A stretch of DNA of 8,684 nt from Oscillospiraceae bacterium (GTDB lineage Bacteria; Bacillota; Clostridia; Oscillospirales; Acutalibacteraceae): assembly GCA_902774165.1 (NCBI GenBank), contig CACYHJ010000240.1:1-8684 (forward strand). The letters are read 5' to 3'. The position numbers and the translations under genes are program-made. The notes beneath the pieces were generated by a model. It did not search any database. It was not told the origin of the DNA and saw nothing but the letters and a program-made list of their open reading frames with translations. Positions 5,689 to 8,684 of this stretch are shown here, in pieces (position 1 is the stretch's first letter; each line of letters starts with the position of its first letter).

Positions 5689-6648
5689 ATGGAGTATATC
5701 ATCCTTGATCTTGAATGGAATCAGGTCTATTCCAAACAGAACGCGGCCGGCGCTCCCATAAAGTCCTGCGGAGAAGTGATCCAGATCGGCGCGGTAAAGC
5801 TCAACGAGCATTACGAGCAAACGGACACGTTTCAGATCCTGATCCGTCCGGTATTTATCAGGAAACTGCATCGGGGCGTCGCGAAGATCACCCGTCTGAC
5901 CGATGCGATCCTCGCCGAGGAAGGATATTCCTTCCCGGAAGCGTTCGCCCTCTTTCTGCATTGGTGCGGCGGCGATTTCCGGTTGTTTACCTGGGGGACG
6001 GACGATATTCCCGTTTTCCGTGTGAATATGCAGACCTACGGTATCAGCCCCGATATTCTCCCCCGCTGGTACGATCTTCAATTGATTTACGACTGGCAGA
6101 TCGGCAAGCAGGGCAGGCAGTGCAGTCTTGCGGACGCGGTGGAAACGCTGGGCGCTGAAAAATTCGACGCACATGACGCGCTGAACGACGCCCGCATGAC
6201 CGCGCAAGTTTTTACGCGCCTGAATATTGAAGAAGCGGTTGGGCAATACAGCGCAAGGCTCGCGGAACGCAGCCGGCTTCAGCACAAAAAAAGAAACGCC
6301 CGGCAGAAGGAGCGAAAAAAAAGAAAGAAGCTCGCCGCCGCGCAGGCGCTGCAGGAAACCGGTCTTGTCCATACCGTCCGGATCCCCGGCAGTTATATGT
6401 CCAAGGGCGAAATCATCCGCAGCGTCGCAGCCGCGAAGTTTTTCGTCCCGGAGTTGGGGATCACAATCCGAACGGAAGGCTGGACGCCTGATTTTCAGAA
6501 TAAATATATTTCCCGGGGAATCGCGGAGAACGGAAGCGAATACTTATTAAAACTGAAACTGAAGCCGGACAAATCCGGCGCGGGAAAATGGCGCGCGACC
6601 GTAACCGTGCGCGCCGCGGACACAGGCAATGCCGACGCAGAGGAATAA
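5689..6648 (+). CDS. DEDDh 3'-5' exonuclease domain protein with basic linker and C-terminal extension
   Basis: Residues 1 to about 185 form an RNase T/DNA polymerase III epsilon-type exonuclease fold: DLEWNQ at 7-12 gives Asp 7 and Glu 9, WGTDD at 102-106 gives the second-motif Asp, and AHDALNDAR (161-169) gives His 162 and Asp 167. All acidic residues for two-metal hydrolysis of DNA or RNA 3' ends are present. Residues about 198-214 are very rich in Lys and Arg (KKRNARQKERKKRKK), probably a nucleic-acid-binding linker. A further domain of about 100 residues (220-319) follows, not recognised. It resembles the KapD/Exo-type nucleases of Bacillota, but the tail is longer than a bare exonuclease domain. 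The start is fixed by AAGGAGG six bases upstream and by the promoter. Whether the substrate is DNA or RNA cannot be seen. Confidence 0.86.
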   Translation: MEYIILDLEWNQVYSKQNAAGAPIKSCGEVIQIGAVKLNEHYEQTDTFQILIRPVFIRKLHRGVAKITRLTDAILAEEGYSFPEAFALFLHWCGGDFRLFTWGTDDIPVFRVNMQTYGISPDILPRWYDLQLIYDWQIGKQGRQCSLADAVETLGAEKFDAHDALNDARMTAQVFTRLNIEEAVGQYSARLAERSRLQHKKRNARQKERKKRKKLAAAQALQETGLVHTVRIPGSYMSKGEIIRSVAAAKFFVPELGITIRTEGWTPDFQNKYISRGIAENGSEYLLKLKLKPDKSGAGKWRATVTVRAADTGNADAEE

Positions 6649-6676
6649 ACACCGTCCCGAAAAAGAAGTGAAATCC

Positions 6677-6705
6677 TTGAAGCAACAGAAAATCTCAAAG
6701 ATAAT
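6677..6705 (+). promoter_or_regulatory. Candidate promoter of the YdcF-like gene
   Basis: TTGAAG at 6677-6682 and GATAAT at 6700-6705 are 17 bases apart. A transcript from here would begin just ahead of the GGAGG at 6716-6720, leaving a very short leader. The gene may also be read from the exonuclease promoter, since no terminator lies between the two. Confidence 0.4.
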
Positions 6706-6724
6706 ACGCGGCGCCGGAGGAACT

Positions 6725-7483
6725 ATGAAGATTATAATATTGCTCTGCCTGCTGGGACTCGGGTTTCTGTGGTTTGCGCTTCCGCTCCCGCTTTACGGGG
6801 TATTGAACGTCGGCAACGCAGCCGGGATGGCGCTCTGTCTCGCGGGGGGAATGCTTGTTCTCTTCCGCAGACCGGTTTTACGCTTCGTTGAAACCTTCTG
6901 GAAAGGCTTGCCGGGGAAAATCGTCCTGATCGGAGTTTCCCTTGCGTTCGCCGCTGTGCTGTGCGTTACGGCGTTCCTCGGCGAAAAAATGATCCGGGCG
7001 GCAAAATCCGCTCCACAGGGGACGGAAACGGTCGTTTTGCTTGGCTGCAAGGTCCGGGGCTCCGCCCCCGGAAGAATGCTGACAAAACGCATTGCCGCGG
7101 CAAAGGACTATCTGAGCGAACATCCTGACGCGGTCTGTATTCTTTCCGGCGGACAGGGTCACGACGAGGAAATCAGCGAGGCGCAGTGCATGTACAACGA
7201 GCTGACCGCCGCAGGGATTGCGCCGCAGCGGCTGTATATGGAGGGCCGTTCCACGTCAACGAAGGAAAACATCGCGTTTTCCATGGCAATCATCGAGGAA
7301 CACGGTTTTTCTCATGATCTCGCCATTGTTACAGACGGATTTCACCAATACCGCGCATCCGTCATCGCGTCGGGCTACGCGGACAACCTCTCCGCGATCC
7401 CTTCAAAAACGCCGCTTCTGCTTCTGCCGACTTATGTTTTAAGAGAGTTTTTCGGCCTGATTTCGCTGAAGGTGACCGGATAA
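6725..7483 (+). CDS. YdcF/SanA-like DUF218 membrane-anchored protein
   Basis: A 252-residue protein with an N-terminal membrane part: hydrophobic segments at about residues 3-25, 30-48 and 66-87. The rest is a DUF218 domain with VVLLGCKVRGSAPGRML (103-119), ILSGGQG (139-145), ERL-type EGRSTSTKENI (173-183) and IVTDGFHQYRA (201-211). DUF218 proteins are linked in other bacteria to envelope integrity and cell-wall-related functions (SanA, ElyC, YdcF); the exact reaction is not settled. The frame is open further up to an ATG at 6629, overlapping the exonuclease gene. ATG 6725 is chosen because GGAGG lies at 6716-6720 and translation from it starts directly with a membrane helix, while the upstream extension is a basic, unstructured stretch. 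It follows the exonuclease gene by 76 bp in the same direction and ends at a bidirectional terminator. Confidence 0.85.
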   Translation: MKIIILLCLLGLGFLWFALPLPLYGVLNVGNAAGMALCLAGGMLVLFRRPVLRFVETFWKGLPGKIVLIGVSLAFAAVLCVTAFLGEKMIRAAKSAPQGTETVVLLGCKVRGSAPGRMLTKRIAAAKDYLSEHPDAVCILSGGQGHDEEISEAQCMYNELTAAGIAPQRLYMEGRSTSTKENIAFSMAIIEEHGFSHDLAIVTDGFHQYRASVIASGYADNLSAIPSKTPLLLLPTYVLREFFGLISLKVTG

Positions 7484-7492
7484 GAAAAAATG

Positions 7493-7527
7493 AAGGAACT
7501 CCGAACGACGTTCAGAGCTCCTTTTTT
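7493..7527. terminator. Bidirectional terminator between convergent genes
   Basis: GGAACTCCGAAC (7495-7506) and GTTCAGAGCTCC (7510-7521) form a 12-position stem with loop GAC. Read on plus, the stem has two A-C mismatches and is followed by six T. Read on minus, the same two positions become G-U pairs, so the minus transcript has a continuous stem followed by CATTTTTTC. It serves the YdcF-like gene from the left and ohrR from the right. Confidence 0.85.
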
Positions 7528-7536
7528 CATTCCATA

Positions 7537-8013
7537 TCATGGATCCGTACCGTCTTCGTCCTCCCTGCCGTGACCCGACGGATCGATCTTTCCCAGAATC
7601 TTGTACAGGATCTGATACAGAAAAACCGCTTCCTCCGGAGAAAGGTCAACGCATTTTCCCATTTCGGAAGGCACACAGACGGCTTTTTCGCGCAGCAGCA
7701 TCCCATCCTGTGTGATCTCGACGTCGAGATTCCGGTTGTCGGATTCACTGCGGGAACGGGTGATATACCCTTTTTGCTCCAGCTTCTTGAGCAGCGGCGT
7801 CAATGTGCCGGAATCAAGATACAGGCACTCCCCCAGCGCCTTGACGTTGACTCTGCGCCTGTCCCACAGCACCATCATTGCCAGGTACTGGGTATAGGTC
7901 AGGTCCAGATCGTCCAGCAGCGGTTTATATCTGCGGATGATCTCCTTGGAACAGGCGTAAAGCGGAAAACAGAGCTGATTTTCGATTTTCAGCGAATCAT
8001 AGTTATTCTCCAT
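7537..8013 (-). CDS. ohrR: OhrR, MarR-family organic peroxide sensor
   Basis: A 158-residue winged-helix repressor that matches the Bacillus OhrR type closely from the first residues. The peroxide-sensing Cys 15 sits in ENQLCF, and the two Tyr that contact it in Bacillus OhrR are present (Tyr 29 in RRYK, Tyr 40 in LTYTQYL). The recognition region LYLDSGTLTPLLKKLE (64-79) and the wing with SRSESDNR are also typical. Such proteins release DNA when the Cys is oxidised by organic hydroperoxides. Further Cys at 21, 113 and 121 could allow disulfide formation. The gene starts six bases after the stop of the PPOX-like gene with no own ribosome binding site visible, so translation is probably coupled. 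No ohr gene lies in the window. The C-terminal tail (SGHGREDEDGTDP) is acidic and beyond the usual fold. Autoregulation of the pair is expected from the family. Confidence 0.9.
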   Translation of the reverse strand: MENNYDSLKIENQLCFPLYACSKEIIRRYKPLLDDLDLTYTQYLAMMVLWDRRRVNVKALGECLYLDSGTLTPLLKKLEQKGYITRSRSESDNRNLDVEITQDGMLLREKAVCVPSEMGKCVDLSPEEAVFLYQILYKILGKIDPSGHGREDEDGTDP

Positions 8014-8019
8014 GGCGTA

Positions 8020-8412
8020 TCAGAAACGGATCATCACGGGCGCGTCGGTGAACGAACAAATCGCGGCAGTCGCGTTTTTCAGATAGTATACGATTGTGTT
8101 GTCGTCGTGCTCGTCATACATTGCCCTCAGCTCCGGATAGGCGTTCAGCATATGCGCTTTCGCCTCGACCCGGTCGTCAGCGATTGCTTCGCCGCACAGG
8201 CGGATCCATTTGCCGTCCGCCATACCGCTGATCTCGATATTCGCATTTTTTTCGATCTGCTTCGATACGTCCTTGCTCTTTCCGGTCTGGAAATAGAGCT
8301 TCCCCTCGAAGACGTCAACGGTTCCGAAGGGACGCACCCGCGGCCGGTCGCCGTCGCAGGTAGCGAGATAATAGGTCCCGCATTTTTTCAGAAAATCGTA
8401 AACTTGCTGCAT
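8020..8412 (-). CDS. Pyridoxamine 5'-phosphate oxidase-like (PPOX) flavin-binding family protein
   Basis: A 130-residue split-barrel protein. The N-terminal pattern CGTYYLATCDGDRPRVRPFG (11-30) and the following VDVFEGKLYFQTGKSKDVSKQI (32-53) are typical of small FMN- or F420-type PPOX proteins in anaerobic Bacillota; the short length fits this group and not true PdxH, which is about 200 residues and carries substrate residues not seen here. A redox role with a bound flavin is likely; the substrate is unknown. Start ATG at 8412-8410 has AGGAG on minus (8421-8425) nine to ten bases upstream. It is the first gene of a two-gene operon with ohrR, which suggests peroxide-responsive expression. Confidence 0.85.
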   Translation of the reverse strand: MQQVYDFLKKCGTYYLATCDGDRPRVRPFGTVDVFEGKLYFQTGKSKDVSKQIEKNANIEISGMADGKWIRLCGEAIADDRVEAKAHMLNAYPELRAMYDEHDDNTIVYYLKNATAAICSFTDAPVMIRF

Positions 8413-8431
8413 GATATTATTCTCCTTTTAA

Positions 8432-8443
8432 AGTATAAATACT
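8432..8443. promoter_or_regulatory. Short palindrome AGTATAAATACT upstream of the PPOX/ohrR operon
   Basis: A perfect 12-bp inverted repeat lies 20 bases upstream of the PPOX start codon. Read on minus it contains TATACT, a possible -10 box, but no good -35 box is found 16-18 bases further upstream. It could be an operator; direct support is only the symmetry and position. Confidence 0.35.
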
Positions 8444-8449
8444 GGATTT

Positions 8450-8467
8450 GTCGGGCTGACGCCCGAC
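8450..8467. repeat. Hairpin GTCGGGC-TGAC-GCCCGAC
   Basis: A perfect 7-bp stem with a four-base loop between the PPOX gene and its probable promoter region. No T-tract follows on either strand within a few bases. The bases GATTTGTCG at its left side recur at 8635-8643 in the larger palindrome, so the two hairpins may be related. Confidence 0.55.
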
Positions 8468-8468
8468 C

Positions 8469-8624
8469 GGCAATCGGCATTCGTATTGTAAATTTGACGC
8501 CTGTTATTTTATATTACAGCCATCGTCAATTTTACAATTCTGTATATTTTACAAGATCATCCTGAATATTACGCTGAGCGTCTATTTGACAGGCACGATT
8601 GCCGAATGCCGATTGACGATTGCC
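8469..8624. repeat. Nested inverted-repeat element, MITE-like
   Basis: The outer arms are CAATCGGCATTCG (8471-8483) and CGAATGCCGATTG (8603-8615), a perfect 13-bp inverted repeat; GGCAATCG at the left end also matches CGATTGCC at 8596-8603 and again at 8617-8624. Inside lies a second pair, ATTGTAAATTTGACG (8485-8499) and CGTCAATTTTACAAT (8524-8538), with one mismatch. The interior is A/T-rich and without a coding frame. The nesting and length of about 150 bp fit a small non-autonomous palindromic element, but no target-site duplication could be defined. Confidence 0.5.
8508..8537 (-). promoter_or_regulatory. Candidate promoter with OhrR-like half-sites for the PPOX/ohrR operon
   Basis: On minus, TTGTAA (8537-8532) and TATAAA (8513-8508) are 18 bases apart. 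TACAATT at 8533-8539 and ATTGTA at 8485-8490 resemble the TACAATT/AATTGTA half-sites of the Bacillus OhrR operator and would flank or overlap this promoter. The boxes are imperfect and the half-sites are wider apart than in Bacillus, so this is a hypothesis. Confidence 0.3.
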
Positions 8625-8626
8625 GT

Positions 8627-8665
8627 TAAATCCTGATTTGTCGCTGCGCGACAAATCAGGATTTA
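8627..8665. repeat. Large perfect palindrome, 18-bp stem with 3-base loop
   Basis: TAAATCCTGATTTGTCGC (8627-8644) pairs perfectly with its complement at 8648-8665 around TGC. No T-tract follows on either strand, so it is not a standard terminator. Bases 8666-8684 hold nothing recognisable. Confidence 0.75.
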
Positions 8666-8684
8666 TTGAATCCCCGCGCAGGCG

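Noticed and set aside
6629..6724. Upstream ATG start for the YdcF-like protein
   Set aside because: It would overlap the exonuclease gene and add a basic, non-membrane extension; GGAGG directly precedes ATG 6725, which opens with a membrane helix.
7570..8565. Plus-strand open frame of 331 codons across ohrR and the PPOX gene
   Set aside because: It is antisense to two well-recognised genes and runs into the inverted-repeat region; its product has no recognisable domain.
8586..8615. Plus-strand promoter starting with TTGACA at 8585-8590
   Set aside because: No acceptable -10 box occurs 16-18 bases downstream and no gene follows within the window.

Overview
The window looks like a chromosomal segment of a moderately GC-rich anaerobic Bacillota, probably a gut Clostridia member of the Oscillospiraceae type. 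This rests on the AGGAGG-type ribosome binding sites, two near-perfect sigma-A promoters (TTGACA-17-TATGAT and TTGACG-17-TATAAT), intrinsic hairpin/T-tract terminators, and an OhrR very close to the Bacillus type. The taxonomic placement is an inference from gene style. No tRNA, rRNA, CRISPR array, transposase or phage gene was seen.

Layout. Positions 1-204 carry, on the minus strand, the first 68 codons of a protein with a signal-peptide-like N-terminus, running off the left edge. Directly against its start codon begins a plus-strand reading frame for a 2-isopropylmalate-synthase-like protein (to 1573). Its N-terminus and start codon are missing, so about 205-212 looks like a recombination or assembly junction. 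Four bases after that gene comes a large fusion gene (1577-4078): a xylose-isomerase-like TIM barrel joined to an AMP-forming acyl-CoA synthetase. A structured 182-bp spacer with a terminator-like hairpin (4180-4243) leads to a metal-dependent amidohydrolase (4261-5070).

Next are two transcription units with consensus promoters. One is a short two-repeat YegP/DUF1508 protein (5190-5558) with its own terminator. The other is a DEDDh exonuclease with a basic linker (5689-6648), followed by a membrane-anchored YdcF/SanA-like DUF218 protein (6725-7483). A bidirectional terminator (7493-7527) separates these from a convergent minus-strand pair: a PPOX-like flavin-binding protein (8412-8020) and ohrR (8013-7537). 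The right end (8413-8684) is non-coding and full of inverted repeats, including an 18-bp-stem hairpin.

How the genes may work together. The first three plus-strand genes look like one metabolic neighbourhood: an acyl-transfer/aldol-type TIM barrel lacking its metal-binding His pair, a sugar-isomerase-like barrel fused to a CoA ligase, and an amidohydrolase. They suggest an uncharacterised pathway of carboxylic-acid activation, but no substrate can be named. The middle of the CoA ligase has codon use clearly unlike the rest of its gene, suggesting mosaic origin. The ohrR/PPOX pair is probably a peroxide- or thiol-stress module in which a flavin protein takes the place usually held by Ohr.
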